A stretch of DNA of 64,000 nt, taken from contig CAVTBB010000002.1 in assembly GCA_963732855.1 (NCBI GenBank), forward strand, positions 186,001-250,000, given 5' to 3'. This DNA is from DASXVU01 sp963732855. GTDB taxonomy: Archaea > Thermoplasmatota > Thermoplasmata > Methanomassiliicoccales > UBA472. Position 1 is the first letter of the stretch, and the number at the start of each line of letters is the position of its first letter. The notes under the pieces were generated by a model. The model ran no database searches. It saw nothing but the letters and a program-made list of their open reading frames with translations, and was not told the origin of the DNA. The position numbers were made by a program, and so were the translations under genes. Positions 55,718 to 64,000 of the stretch are shown one piece after another.

Positions 55718-56388
55718 CCAATGGTAAGATGATCGCATTCGTCAGCAACTACGATGACAACAGCACCGAGGCAGGGTTCGAATTTACATTCCATTGCGAT
55801 ATCTGCAATGAAGGATACAAGTCCAGGTTCGTGGAATCCGAGACGTACAAGAAGAAAGGCCTGTTCCGCGGGCTAGGCAAGGTCGCTGGTGCGGCGGGTT
55901 CGATCACCGGGCATTACAGGGTGGGCCATGCCTTCGAGACCGGCAGCGACGTTCTCGGAGAACGGTTCCAGGGCATGTCCCCCGAGTGGCACAAAGAACA
56001 TCAGGCGGCGCTGGAGCTCACCATGCGCGAGGCTCAAGGAACGTTCAAGCGATGCCCCAAATGCCACAGATGGGTATGCGATAACGACTGGAACGAGGAG
56101 GCCCAGCTTTGCACTGACGATGCGCCCCGCGAATCGGTAGAGGTATCGGCAGCTCGTGCGGCAAAGATGAAGCAAGACATCGAGCTCAAAGCACAGAGCA
56201 CCCAGGTCTTCACGGGAGAGATCGAACAGCGCCAGACATTGTGCCCAAAGTGCGGCAAACCGGCAGGTTCGGGTAAGTTCTGCAACAGCTGCGGTCAGCC
56301 GTTAGGAATGCTTGTCTGCCAAAAGTGTGGGGCCAAGAGCCCGATGGGGACACGTTTCTGCGGGGAATGCGGCAACACATTGGGGTAG
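55714..56388 (+). CDS. Zinc-ribbon protein with internal glycine-rich amphipathic segment
   Basis: 224 residues from the ATG at 55714, behind AAGGAGG and overlapping the previous stop. Zinc knuckles: CDICNEGY at residue 24 region, CPKCHRWVCDND, then CPKCGKPAGSGKFCNSCGQ and CQKCGAKSPMGTRFCGECG at the C-terminus. Between them GLFRGLGKVAGAAGSITGHY is a glycine-rich amphipathic stretch that could contact membranes. Similar proteins occur next to SPFH or PH-like domain genes. The PH-like gene two positions upstream fits that association. Confidence 0.7.
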   Translation: MTNGKMIAFVSNYDDNSTEAGFEFTFHCDICNEGYKSRFVESETYKKKGLFRGLGKVAGAAGSITGHYRVGHAFETGSDVLGERFQGMSPEWHKEHQAALELTMREAQGTFKRCPKCHRWVCDNDWNEEAQLCTDDAPRESVEVSAARAAKMKQDIELKAQSTQVFTGEIEQRQTLCPKCGKPAGSGKFCNSCGQPLGMLVCQKCGAKSPMGTRFCGECGNTLG

Positions 56389-56580
56389 TATCTGGCCCGA
56401 TCATCCGGCAATGAGAGCGTGATGATGGATCATCGGATGACTTGGTCCGATCAAACATTTTTTTCATCATTTCTTCAGCAAGCCATTACCGTCACATATG
56501 AAATCGGGAAACTTCCCCAGGTTAACAATATCTGGAAAAAATAAGTGTTAGGGATCCCTCATTCCAAGGACCCCTTTTAT

Positions 56581-56600
56581 AAAGAAGGGGGATTTCCCCC
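56581..56600 (-). terminator. Terminator of the DUF2135 protein gene
   Basis: On the minus strand GGGGG-AAAT-CCCCC is followed by TTCTTT, 9 bases beyond the stop at 56609. Confidence 0.65.
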
Positions 56601-56608
56601 ATTGGCGT

Positions 56609-58963
56609 TTACGGGAAGCTGTTCTGGGGCGGGTTCGGTATGCTGAAGGCGCTTGCCACCGGTTCAACATAGGTCAGGGTGTAGATCGATGACCAAGATG
56701 CCCCTCCGTTGAAGAAGTTTTCAGTGCTTTCCGTACCCACAGCGGAGAGATACCCAGAGTAGGACGTCTCGCTCCAGAACTCCTGGCCGGTAGCTATGTT
56801 CTTGAAGGCCAGGTATCTAACGTTCAAGTGCCAGGTTATCGGCTTTACGGCCTCACTTTCATAGTCCTTGTCGGAGTAGTAGTGGACCCTTATCTGGTAT
56901 GTCCCGTATAGTGACTGGCCCGGACCGACGCTCCCAGATTGCGGCAGGGTCATGTTCTCTGTGGCGTAGTAGTGCTCTGGTCCGAAGCCGTTCACATTGT
57001 CCAGGTCCAGATAGGGATAGATCGTATTGTATCCCTTATTGCCGTAGTAGATGTGCCTCCCTTCCATGCCATTGATGGTCGGCTCAAGCACATGCAGGTC
57101 CACGTCGCTCTTGTCCTGGTCCCAGGTCAGCGTTATGGTTAACGAGGCCAGACTGGTTGTGGATTTGATCGTGTCCTGCAGGAACCCGGCCCAGCTGGAA
57201 AATGTGTTCGAGTCGGTGGCCAAGATCACCAGGTCGTTGTCGCCCTGCATGAGGGGGACCTTCTTGGAGAACGACCCGTCATCCGCGACCGGCGTTTCGT
57301 ACTTCTGCCCACTGACAAAGATCAATGTCGAGGTTACCGGCGATTGCCCGCCAGTTATCTTGCCGGTGATCGTGGCCGAGCTCTCCGTCGTATCCCTCAT
57401 GCCATCGCTGTTCGTGTCGGCCGGTGTTGTTCCGTAGGTCTCGCTGTTGATATCGGTCAATTCCACCGTCGGGAAGATCGAGCTTCCTTGGAACTTCTGC
57501 TCCGCCATATCGTAGATGCCTTTGAAGGCGTTGTTGGGGCTGAAGACCTTCGCACCTGCATGGTAGAAGATGTTGAACTTCAGTGAATCCACCGATGTCA
57601 GGCCTGACTCGAACACCCGGCTGAAGCCGCCGCCATAGGTGTATGGCATCTGCTGGCGGTCATCGGTGACGGATGTGCCCGGTACGTTGGGGTCATAGAT
57701 GTTAAAGTGACCGTCGGCGTAGCGGTAGGCAAGAACGGCATGCCCTCCATCAGCCCATGTTCCGTTATTGTACATCGTCTTGAGACCAATGAGCTGCGGT
57801 TCGCCCGATACTAGCATGCCATGCATAATGCTCAGTCCGACCGCTTTGCTGGAGAGGTTCTGCTTCTCCTCTTGGGTCAGCGATGCCCATATGCCGGACA
57901 GACCGGCCTGGGCGCGGGTGGCCAGCTGGATCGCGGTGGCATCGTCCCTCCATTCGTTAGCGGCACCCTCGATGTACTTGGAATGCAGTGCCGTGCCATC
58001 GGTGGCTTTCTCTTGGGAGAAATACCATTTGGCATAGGAGGTCATTCCGAGACACACCCCTCCATTCTCCAAATAGGACCCGTAGTTGGGTATGTACCAG
58101 CCATCGGTGGCCGGCCGGAATCCGGTGTCCACGCTGAGGCTGGAGTTCAGGTTCTCGAAATAGGACATGACGACCTCGATGGCCACGAACTTTGAGAATG
58201 TGCCTGCCATGAAGGTTATGGTGTTGTTGGCCGTGCTCTGTTCGTCAAATCCAGCCGATTCGAGTGAATGGTTCACGTCATCGTAGTGGTAGAAACGGAC
58301 CGCCTTCTCGTTGGTCACCAGGCTCTGATCGTATGGGAGAGTGACCTTGACCAGGCTGTCAAACATCTTGAAAAGGTTCCAGGAACTGGAACCGGACGTA
58401 CTGATCTGGATCATCTTACTTACGACGCTTGTCCCGGCCGGCAATCCAGTGATGGAATTGACGTTGGCATACTTGACATCGAAGTTGATATCCTCAGGCG
58501 CCGCCGCATTGGGCACCTCGATCTTGAGGCCTTTCAAGGGGCTGCTGGGTGAATTGACGCCGATTGCACCGCCAGACTGACCGATGGTGCCAGAGGTCGC
58601 ACTGGTGAATGACGATGTGGTCAGGACCCGGGGAGTAGTGTCATTGTTCACAATATCCTCCGCTGCCTTCTTGGGTAGTATGAACAGCATCATCACGCTG
58701 GCGAGAACCAGTATCGCAACGACCGCGATCACCGCAACAACGAGCAGCCTCCTGCCCTTCTTTGGCTTTGGCGGGTTATATTGTGGATACTGTTGATACT
58801 GCTGGTTCTGCGGATACTGCTGGTAAGGTTGGTTCTGATACCCTGGTTGTGGCTGATACGGTTGCGGATTCTGCTGGGGTTGGGGTTGCCATTGCTGGGG
58901 GGGTTGCTGTCCTTGCGGATTGCCTTGATTCGGATCGTACTGGCCATTGCTCAATATAACCAC
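56609..58963 (-). CDS. Membrane-anchored protein with papain-like and DUF2135 domains
   Basis: 784 residues from a GTG at 58963 (a TTG at 58954 giving LSNGQYDP is possible). Residues 6-68 are a Gln/Pro/Tyr-rich low-complexity cytoplasmic tail; residues 72-95 are one TM helix (LLVVAVIAVVAILVLASVMM), so the rest is outside the cell. A cysteine-peptidase-like domain follows: Cys304 in GGVCLGMTSY, His408 in ADGGHAVLAY, Asp424 in NIYDPN. Near residue 620 a DUF2135 (YfaP-like) domain begins: TITLTWDQDKSDVDLHVLEP and GTYQIRVHYYSD. It may process or crosslink surface proteins. Function not established. Confidence 0.75.
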   Translation of the reverse strand: MVILSNGQYDPNQGNPQGQQPPQQWQPQPQQNPQPYQPQPGYQNQPYQQYPQNQQYQQYPQYNPPKPKKGRRLLVVAVIAVVAILVLASVMMLFILPKKAAEDIVNNDTTPRVLTTSSFTSATSGTIGQSGGAIGVNSPSSPLKGLKIEVPNAAAPEDINFDVKYANVNSITGLPAGTSVVSKMIQISTSGSSSWNLFKMFDSLVKVTLPYDQSLVTNEKAVRFYHYDDVNHSLESAGFDEQSTANNTITFMAGTFSKFVAIEVVMSYFENLNSSLSVDTGFRPATDGWYIPNYGSYLENGGVCLGMTSYAKWYFSQEKATDGTALHSKYIEGAANEWRDDATAIQLATRAQAGLSGIWASLTQEEKQNLSSKAVGLSIMHGMLVSGEPQLIGLKTMYNNGTWADGGHAVLAYRYADGHFNIYDPNVPGTSVTDDRQQMPYTYGGGFSRVFESGLTSVDSLKFNIFYHAGAKVFSPNNAFKGIYDMAEQKFQGSSIFPTVELTDINSETYGTTPADTNSDGMRDTTESSATITGKITGGQSPVTSTLIFVSGQKYETPVADDGSFSKKVPLMQGDNDLVILATDSNTFSSWAGFLQDTIKSTTSLASLTITLTWDQDKSDVDLHVLEPTINGMEGRHIYYGNKGYNTIYPYLDLDNVNGFGPEHYYATENMTLPQSGSVGPGQSLYGTYQIRVHYYSDKDYESEAVKPITWHLNVRYLAFKNIATGQEFWSETSYSGYLSAVGTESTENFFNGGASWSSIYTLTYVEPVASAFSIPNPPQNSFP

Positions 58964-59322
58964 TCTGGCACCCTAAAACGGCATGACCCATATAAAGTAG
59001 TTCATTTCGACGTTTTCTTGAATTATTTCTACAGTTCAGCATGAAGGTCGATCGAACTCAAGTGAAACCGGAAGGGCGTCGCAGCAATCTTGGATAGTAT
59101 GAACTCTGAGAGTGCCCCAGGCTATGGCAAATGCAGCGGTGACCGCAACATGGCAACCTTGGGTTAAGATGTCTGGCACCCAAACGAACCTTGAGATCAT
59201 CATGCCCAATGTCCGAAGATGTGGGAATGAAACTGTATGCCCTCTTGATGCCGTTCAGCTACCGTTTTCGGGAAAGTACATTTAACGGTCGAGCGTTCCA
59301 GTATCAATTTGGAGTTCGTTGT
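58964..59322. other. Divergent intergenic region
   Basis: Separates the DUF2135 gene (minus) from gpmA (plus). TACATTTAACG at about 59277-59287 is a likely TATA element for gpmA. A 44-codon in-frame upstream extension of gpmA covers it and is not used here. Nothing else seen. Confidence 0.4.
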
Positions 59323-60069
59323 ATGATCAAGGTCGTGCTGCTGAGGCATGGAGAGAGCACATGGAACAAGGAGAACAAGTTCACCGGCTGGACTGATGTC
59401 GACCTTTCGGAGAAGGGAGTCACCGAAGCCCACCGAGCCGCCCGACTACTCTTAGAGAACGAATTCACCTTCGACTTGGCCCATACATCGGTCCTGACCC
59501 GTGCCATACGCACCCTCTGTATCGTGCTGGACGACATGAAGCTCATGTGGATCCCGGTACAGAAATCGTGGCGCCTTAACGAAAGGCATTACGGAGCCCT
59601 CCAGGGTCTTAACAAGGCAGAGATGGCTCAAAAGTTCGGGGACGGGCAGGTGCTTCTCTGGCGTCGCAGTTACGATGTCCGTCCCCCGGCGCTAGAGCCA
59701 AACGACGTACGGAGTTCCAACAACGACCCGCGTTATTCTGGTATCGACGGTGAGGTCCCGCTCACCGAGTGCTTAAAGGACACTGTAGCCCGGTTTGTTC
59801 CGTACTGGGAGCGAACGATCAGTCCTCAGCTGAAGGAAGGAAAGAAGGTGATCATCGCAGCGCATGGCAACAGCATCCGGGCCCTGGTGAAGTATCTTGA
59901 CCAGGTTCCAGACGATGAGATCGTCAATGTCAACATCCCCACCGGCGTCCCGTTGGTCTATGAGCTGGACGACGACCTAAGACCATTGAGACACTACTAT
60001 CTGGGTGACCAAAATGAGGTGGCGAAGGCCATGGCCTCGGTCGCCTCCCAGGGAAGCTCCAAACGGTGA
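59323..60069 (+). CDS. gpmA: 2,3-Bisphosphoglycerate-dependent phosphoglycerate mutase
   Basis: 248 residues from the ATG at 59323 (GGAG ribosome site 8 bases upstream), the length of bacterial dPGM. Catalytic motif VLLRHGESTWNKENKFTGW; LNERHYGALQGLNKAE; second His in IIAAHGNSIRALVKYLD. It interconverts 3- and 2-phosphoglycerate. Most archaea use the unrelated iPGM, so this bacterial-type enzyme may have been acquired. It stands alone, convergent with cbiA. Confidence 0.93.
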   Translation: MIKVVLLRHGESTWNKENKFTGWTDVDLSEKGVTEAHRAARLLLENEFTFDLAHTSVLTRAIRTLCIVLDDMKLMWIPVQKSWRLNERHYGALQGLNKAEMAQKFGDGQVLLWRRSYDVRPPALEPNDVRSSNNDPRYSGIDGEVPLTECLKDTVARFVPYWERTISPQLKEGKKVIIAAHGNSIRALVKYLDQVPDDEIVNVNIPTGVPLVYELDDDLRPLRHYYLGDQNEVAKAMASVASQGSSKR

Positions 60070-60141
60070 CCTGAAATCATCTGGTACCTCGCCACGGCGA
60101 TTGCTCCGATCCTATTGACCGGATTTCGGTATTCGGTAGGA

Positions 60142-61509
60142 TCATCGACGACGGAAACCGGCACATGACCGGACAAAATTGTCGGCGAATTCGGGACAGG
60201 ACCCGAAGTGCAGATGGGTATAGGATGCCAGCGAGCTTCCACGGACGAAGCCGTCCAGATTCTTCAGGATACCTTTCTGCTTGTCCAGGTCGTAGGCGAA
60301 CTCGGTCTCCGTCGTTTCGGCGATATGCGAGTAATGGAACACGTGACCCCGGGCAGCGCCACCTTTGGGCGACAGGACACAGTCCTTGAGGACCCTCGCT
60401 TCGACATACCCTAATGCCTGGAGCTTGGAGGTCATCTCCACCCTGGCATCAAAGATCCCGGTCATGTGGTGGTCCTTCCCGTCGAGGGTCCTGAGTGTCT
60501 TGCACGCATACATCATTCCACCGCATTCGGCGTAGACGGCCATTCCATCATCAGACAGCTTCCTCACCTTTTCCCGGACCTTTGTGCTAGCAGCCAGTCC
60601 CTGGGCGAACACCTCTGGATATCCACCCCCGAAATAAAGTCCGTCCACGTCCGGCACGTCGCCGGACATGGGGGAGAAGAACTCGATCCTGGCACCGTGC
60701 GAGCGCAGGATGTCAAGGTTATCCTCATAATAGAAGTTGAACGCGGAGTCCTTGGCCACCCCGATCGTGGCTATCTCCTTCTTTGCCGGAAATAGGTTAG
60801 TGGCCTGCGACTCGACCGGTCCTGCGGTCTTGGCTATCTCGATCAGCCGGCCCATGTTTATGCGGGCCTCTACCATCTTTCGGATCTCAATGTACCTCTC
60901 GGGATCGAAATCCTCTTCTGCAGGGACCAGACCTAGATGTCTGCTGCTCAGGGATGCTTTTTCCACATTGAACACGCCGCCCAGCGACTCCACGCCCCGG
61001 AGCGATGATTCAAGCATCTCCAGATGCCTCTCACCGGCCACGTTGTTGAAGATCACCCCGGCTACGTTCACCTTGCGGTCATATTCCTGAAAGCCCAGGG
61101 CGACCGCTCCGAGACTTCGGGCCGAAGCCTGGGCGTCCAAAACCAGGATGACCGGGGCGTCCAGCGTCTTTGCCAAATGGGCTGTGCTCCCTTCCTCGGA
61201 GATTCCATCGAACCCGTCGTACATGCCCATGACCCCTTCGATGACCGCTATGTCCGCTCCTTGGCTGTTGCGGACGAAAAGCTCCTTCACCGCACCAGGA
61301 AACATCCAGGTGTCCAGGTTGCGGGAATTACGGTCCATCAGGATGGAATGGTGCATAGGGTCCAGGAAGTCCGGCCCCACCTTGAAAGGCTGGGCGGCCA
61401 AACCCTTGGCCTTCAATGCCAGCAATATTCCCACGGTAATGGTCGATTTCCCTACCCCGCTCCGTTCACCAGCCATCACTATCCTTGGAACATTGCTGAT
61501 CAATTCCAT
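60142..61509 (-). CDS. cbiA: Cobyrinate a,c-diamide synthase
   Basis: 455 residues. N-terminal ATP-dependent synthetase domain with AGERSGVGKSTITVG and VIEGVMGMYDG; C-terminal glutamine amidotransferase domain with the Cys in VYAECGGMMYACKTL and the His in YTHLHFGSC. It amidates cobyrinate side chains a and c. The close homologue CfbB does the same on Ni-sirohydrochlorin for F430; the neighbouring cbiE and cbiD, specific to cobalamin, favour CbiA. The start overlaps the cbiE stop by 10 bases. Confidence 0.9.
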   Translation of the reverse strand: MELISNVPRIVMAGERSGVGKSTITVGILLALKAKGLAAQPFKVGPDFLDPMHHSILMDRNSRNLDTWMFPGAVKELFVRNSQGADIAVIEGVMGMYDGFDGISEEGSTAHLAKTLDAPVILVLDAQASARSLGAVALGFQEYDRKVNVAGVIFNNVAGERHLEMLESSLRGVESLGGVFNVEKASLSSRHLGLVPAEEDFDPERYIEIRKMVEARINMGRLIEIAKTAGPVESQATNLFPAKKEIATIGVAKDSAFNFYYEDNLDILRSHGARIEFFSPMSGDVPDVDGLYFGGGYPEVFAQGLAASTKVREKVRKLSDDGMAVYAECGGMMYACKTLRTLDGKDHHMTGIFDARVEMTSKLQALGYVEARVLKDCVLSPKGGAARGHVFHYSHIAETTETEFAYDLDKQKGILKNLDGFVRGSSLASYTHLHFGSCPEFADNFVRSCAGFRRR

Positions 61510-62083
61510 TCCCCTGCGATGACCACGAACAGGTTGGTCTTCGCCTCTGGCGGTTCCAGGGGCGTTCCCACCTGAACCCGTTCGTCCTCGTATCCCAGCC
61601 TCTCACAGACCGCGATGCGGCATTCCGGGCTCGACATCGCCAGCCCTTCCGCCAGCTCTTTCACGGAGAAAGTCGGGTCGGCCAGTAGGAATACGTTCCT
61701 GCCCCTCAATACCTCGTCCTTGGTGTTCTTCAAAGCCATTTTGTAATACTTACCCTGGGCGCTCATGATCACCGTGTTCTCCAGGGGTGCGCCTAACCTG
61801 GCATAGGCGGCTTGCATCGAGGAGATACCTGGGTAATCTTCTCCGCCCGATAACCGAGACCGGCGAGCATGGGGTCTCCAGTAGATAGCAGCACGGCCTT
61901 CTCTGGCACCTCGTCCAAAGCAGCATAATCATCCACTGGAACGACCTTTGCGCCTTTCCTCAAGTGCCTTTGCGCCAGTTCCACCGATCTCTTCGAGCCA
62001 TACACTGTTCTGGCCTTGGACAACTCTCGAATAGCTTCCTCGGTCATCATCCCTGGCCCACATCCTACCCCGATCACGATCAT
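61500..62083 (-). CDS. cbiE: Cobalt-precorrin-7 (C5)-methyltransferase, split by a frameshift
   Basis: From ATG 62083: MIVIGVGCGPGMMTEEAIRE (SAM methyltransferase GxGxG-type start), VPVDDYAALDEVPEKAVLLS, GDPMLAGLGYRAEKI, where the frame is lost near 61825-61845 (GAAGATTACCC). Skipping one base restores YPGISSMQAAYARLG and the remainder to the stop at 61500, giving a normal protein of about 194 residues. The ATG overlaps the cbiD stop (ATGA), and the stop overlaps cbiA. CbiT activity is not fused here and must be elsewhere. The single indel may be a sequence error. Confidence 0.85.
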
Positions 62084-63087
62084 GACATTTCACCCAGTAC
62101 CTTGCCAGTCCGGTCCAGCATTACCATCTCCACCCTGGGGTTCAGCGCCCGATAGCGCTTGAATACCCGCCCCAGGACCTCTTTCCACCGATCAGATGCG
62201 GCGAGCTCATCGAATGACGAGCAATCGTACTCTTCCAGGATGTTCGGGAGGACCGCCCTGATGATGTTGCCCGGGAGACCGCAGACCACCACCTCGTCCT
62301 CTGCTCCGGCGACCGCTTCCATCATCTGCTGACCGACCATCACGACCTCATGGTCAGGGAAGAACAGCCGGGACATGCGCAGACCCATCTTGCCAGTGGT
62401 CAGAACGACCTTAGGTGAGGTCAGCTTTTCAAGGCGACCCTCCTCGACATAGTCATCCCATGGATCGACCAGACCAGTCGTGCCAAGAATGGATATGCCG
62501 CCATGGATCCCTGCCCTCGGGTTCATGGTCCGGATGGCAATCTTCTCCCCATCCACCACATGCAACTCGATGCGCACCCCTCTGATATTGATCTCCTCCT
62601 TTGCCTGAGAAATGGCCAGGACGATCGATCCCAGAGCGCTCGGACTGATCGCCGAAGAACCGGACCTCTTCATCCCTTCGGAATGCGCATACTCACCAAT
62701 GCCCTCTCCCGGAATTATGTTCAGCCCTTCGTCCTCTTGGAACGCCTCGGCAATGAACTCCGCCCCCGCCGTCGGGTCATCAAGGTAATCACCTGGGAAC
62801 TTGTGGCAGGAGGCGATGCCTTCGTTCCCAATGACCGGCACATCGATCCGGATCGCGCTAGGGAGCGTGATGGAGACGACTTCGACCGGCCGGCCCAAGG
62901 ACAGGACCGCCGCCTTGCAGGCGGCCGCGGCCGTAGTACCGGTGCTAAATCCGCGCCGTAACACCTCCCCTTTGGAGTTGAGGATGGCCAGGCCCTGCTC
63001 CACCAGTTTTGACCATGCCTCGTCCTTTATCAATGCCGACCATCTAGCCGGGTACTCAAAACCTGTGACTGGATCCTTCACGTTCAT
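62080..63087 (-). CDS. cbiD: Cobalt-precorrin-5B (C1)-methyltransferase
   Basis: 335 residues. Recognised by LRRGFSTGTTAAAACKAAVL near the N-terminus, the CbiD signature, and PGEGIGEYAHSEGMKRSGSS, then GGISILGTTGLVDPW. It methylates C1 of cobalt-precorrin-5B in anaerobic cobalamin synthesis. First gene of a cbiD-cbiE-cbiA operon with ATGA overlaps. The N-terminal 35 residues (MNVKDPVTGFEYPARW) precede the usual core and could be a family-specific extension. Confidence 0.92.
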   Translation of the reverse strand: MNVKDPVTGFEYPARWSALIKDEAWSKLVEQGLAILNSKGEVLRRGFSTGTTAAAACKAAVLSLGRPVEVVSITLPSAIRIDVPVIGNEGIASCHKFPGDYLDDPTAGAEFIAEAFQEDEGLNIIPGEGIGEYAHSEGMKRSGSSAISPSALGSIVLAISQAKEEINIRGVRIELHVVDGEKIAIRTMNPRAGIHGGISILGTTGLVDPWDDYVEEGRLEKLTSPKVVLTTGKMGLRMSRLFFPDHEVVMVGQQMMEAVAGAEDEVVVCGLPGNIIRAVLPNILEEYDCSSFDELAASDRWKEVLGRVFKRYRALNPRVEMVMLDRTGKVLGEMS

Positions 63088-63228
63088 CGACCTGCCGGAT
63101 TGGCCTTTGGACGTAAGCAGTATGATTACTTAGGTTTTCTATCCGCCATTATGGCTCTGCACCTGATGTCAAGGGAGAACAATTAATTATGACCGCAAAT
63201 GTATCATAAATAAGGAGAGGGTCGGAAC

Positions 63229-63678
63229 ATGGAAGATCTTCAAGTCAAATTGGATTTCAGCAAATTCCCGTTACAGTTCACCTGCGACGGCGCGAATACT
63301 TCACCGAAGGTTGAGATCAACGGCGGGAAGGGAATGTGCCTGGCCATGATCCTTGACGACCCGGATGCGACTTCGGGGACCTTCACCCATTGGGTCATAT
63401 GGAATGTAGTTCCGGTGGGAACGATCCCAGAGAACGTGCCCCGGGAGAATACCATCACCCACCCTATCTCAGCGGTCCAAGGGAAGAACTCCGGTTCGAG
63501 GATCGGCTATACTGGCCCCTGTCCTCCAGGACACAAACCGCACCGCTACTTCTTCAGGGTCTATGTTCTGGATAAGATGCTGAATCTGCCCCCCGGATCG
63601 AGCAAATCCAATCTGGAATCAGCCATGGCAGGCCACATTCTGCAGAGCGGCGAGACCATGGCGATCTACGAGCGCTGA
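63229..63678 (+). CDS. PEBP family (YbhB/YbcL, Raf kinase inhibitor-like) protein
   Basis: 149 residues behind a clear AAGGAGAG ribosome site. The phosphatidylethanolamine-binding protein motifs are LILDDPDAT-like AMILDDPDATSGTFTHW and YTGPCPPGHKPHRYFF, which form the anion pocket. Prokaryotic members are cytoplasmic, with unsettled roles. It overlaps the convergent CBS gene by 13 bases. Confidence 0.92.
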   Translation: MEDLQVKLDFSKFPLQFTCDGANTSPKVEINGGKGMCLAMILDDPDATSGTFTHWVIWNVVPVGTIPENVPRENTITHPISAVQGKNSGSRIGYTGPCPPGHKPHRYFFRVYVLDKMLNLPPGSSKSNLESAMAGHILQSGETMAIYER

Positions 63679-64000
63679 ACGGGCTCGTAGGTCGGGCGTA
63701 AGCCAGCCGCCAGCATATCCATTGCCCGGACCATGTCCGTCCGCGACAGAATCCCTATGAGCTTGCCGTCCTCAAGCACGACCAGGCGACCGATCAAACG
63801 GTTGTTGAACACTTTCAGGGCGTCCACTGCCTCCATGTAGGGGGGGACGTGGATCACATTCTTGCTCATGATGTCACGAACCTGGGTCGTGTCACGCCTT
63901 TCGTCTGGAACCATCGTCACGTCATGGAACGTGACCATGCCAATGACAACGTCCCCTTCCATTACCGGATATCCCATATGCTTCTCCCGCATCATCCGGG
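63666..64000 (-). CDS. CBS-domain protein, C-terminal fragment
   Basis: The frame is open to the window edge, so the N-terminus is missing. Two CBS repeats are seen: MGYPVMEGDVVIGMVTFHDV, then VRDIMSKNVIHVPPYMEAVD with GRLVVLEDGKLIGILSRTD. CBS pairs bind adenosine ligands. In archaea this layout often forms the C-terminus of M50 site-2-protease-like membrane peptidases, but nothing visible here decides between that and a stand-alone CBS protein. Confidence 0.8.
   Translation of the reverse strand, partial: RMMREKHMGYPVMEGDVVIGMVTFHDVTMVPDERRDTTQVRDIMSKNVIHVPPYMEAVDALKVFNNRLIGRLVVLEDGKLIGILSRTDMVRAMDMLAAGLRPTYEPVQRS

Noticed and set aside
60142..61509. CfbB (Ni-sirohydrochlorin a,c-diamide synthase of F430 synthesis)
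   Set aside because: Homologous to CbiA and not excluded by sequence alone, but cbiD and cbiE in the same operon indicate the cobalamin pathway.

Overview
The window is chromosomal DNA from an archaeon. Direct evidence is an sn-glycerol-1-phosphate dehydrogenase (archaeal lipid backbone), an archaeal HMG-CoA synthase/thiolase/DUF35 operon, a membrane LonB protease, a Hel308-type helicase, the KEOPS subunit Cgi121, an archaeal NadM, an archaellin-like pilin, several KaiC-like ATPases and TATA-box promoters. An HdrA/MvhD-type electron-transfer protein, the anaerobic cobalamin genes cbiD/cbiE/cbiA and the many sensor kinases fit a euryarchaeote, probably Thermoplasmatota of Methanomassiliicoccales type. 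That placement is inference: no rRNA and no mcr genes lie in the window.

Layout. 1-3.4 kb: tail of an Mrp/NBP35 ATPase with a NifX-like protein, then an acetate-permease-like pair made of a universal stress protein fused to DUF485 and an SSS symporter. 3.7-5.9 kb: a flavin-domain-less HdrA-like/ferredoxin/MvhD protein and an RmlD-like reductase. 6.1-7.3 kb: a decayed MFS transporter. 7.4-13.8 kb: a zinc-ribbon/HisA-like protein, a membrane protein, a PrsW-like protease, an iron-sulfur flavoprotein and a response regulator/histidine kinase pair. 14.2 kb: a compact structured-RNA candidate with its own TATA box, upstream of egsA. 14.4-21.7 kb: egsA, UPF0179, purC, tandem KaiC-like genes, pncC/nadM and an archaellin-like gene. 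22-30 kb: lonB, hel308, another KaiC-like gene, thrC/thrB and cgi121. 30.3-34.6 kb: a 1,444-residue helical-repeat protein. 34.6-38.6 kb: a lipocalin and the mevalonate-entry operon with an XRE regulator. 39.0 kb: tRNA-Pro(CGG). 39.6-46.4 kb: two giant beta-helix surface proteins. 47-53.8 kb: CDF transporter, response regulator, small-molecule kinase, rubredoxin/hemerythrin, a broken sensor and a hybrid kinase. 54-56.4 kb: a PH-like/zinc-ribbon three-gene cluster. 56.6-59 kb: a membrane-anchored papain-like/DUF2135 protein. 59-64 kb: gpmA, cbiA-cbiE-cbiD, a PEBP protein and the tail of a CBS protein.

Two observations stand out. One is the RNA candidate near 14.24-14.33 kb, whose hairpin loop shows a CCTCCT (anti-Shine-Dalgarno) sequence. 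The other is the mevalonate-operon thiolase, in which the nucleophilic Cys and the GHP-motif His are replaced by Gly and Asp, while the neighbouring HMG-CoA synthase keeps its catalytic residues.

Five otherwise well-conserved genes (histidine kinase, thrC, CDF, APH-like kinase, cbiE) are each interrupted by one or two small indels, and two more (MFS, HAMP sensor) are clearly eroded. The first group may partly reflect assembly error; the second looks like real gene decay.
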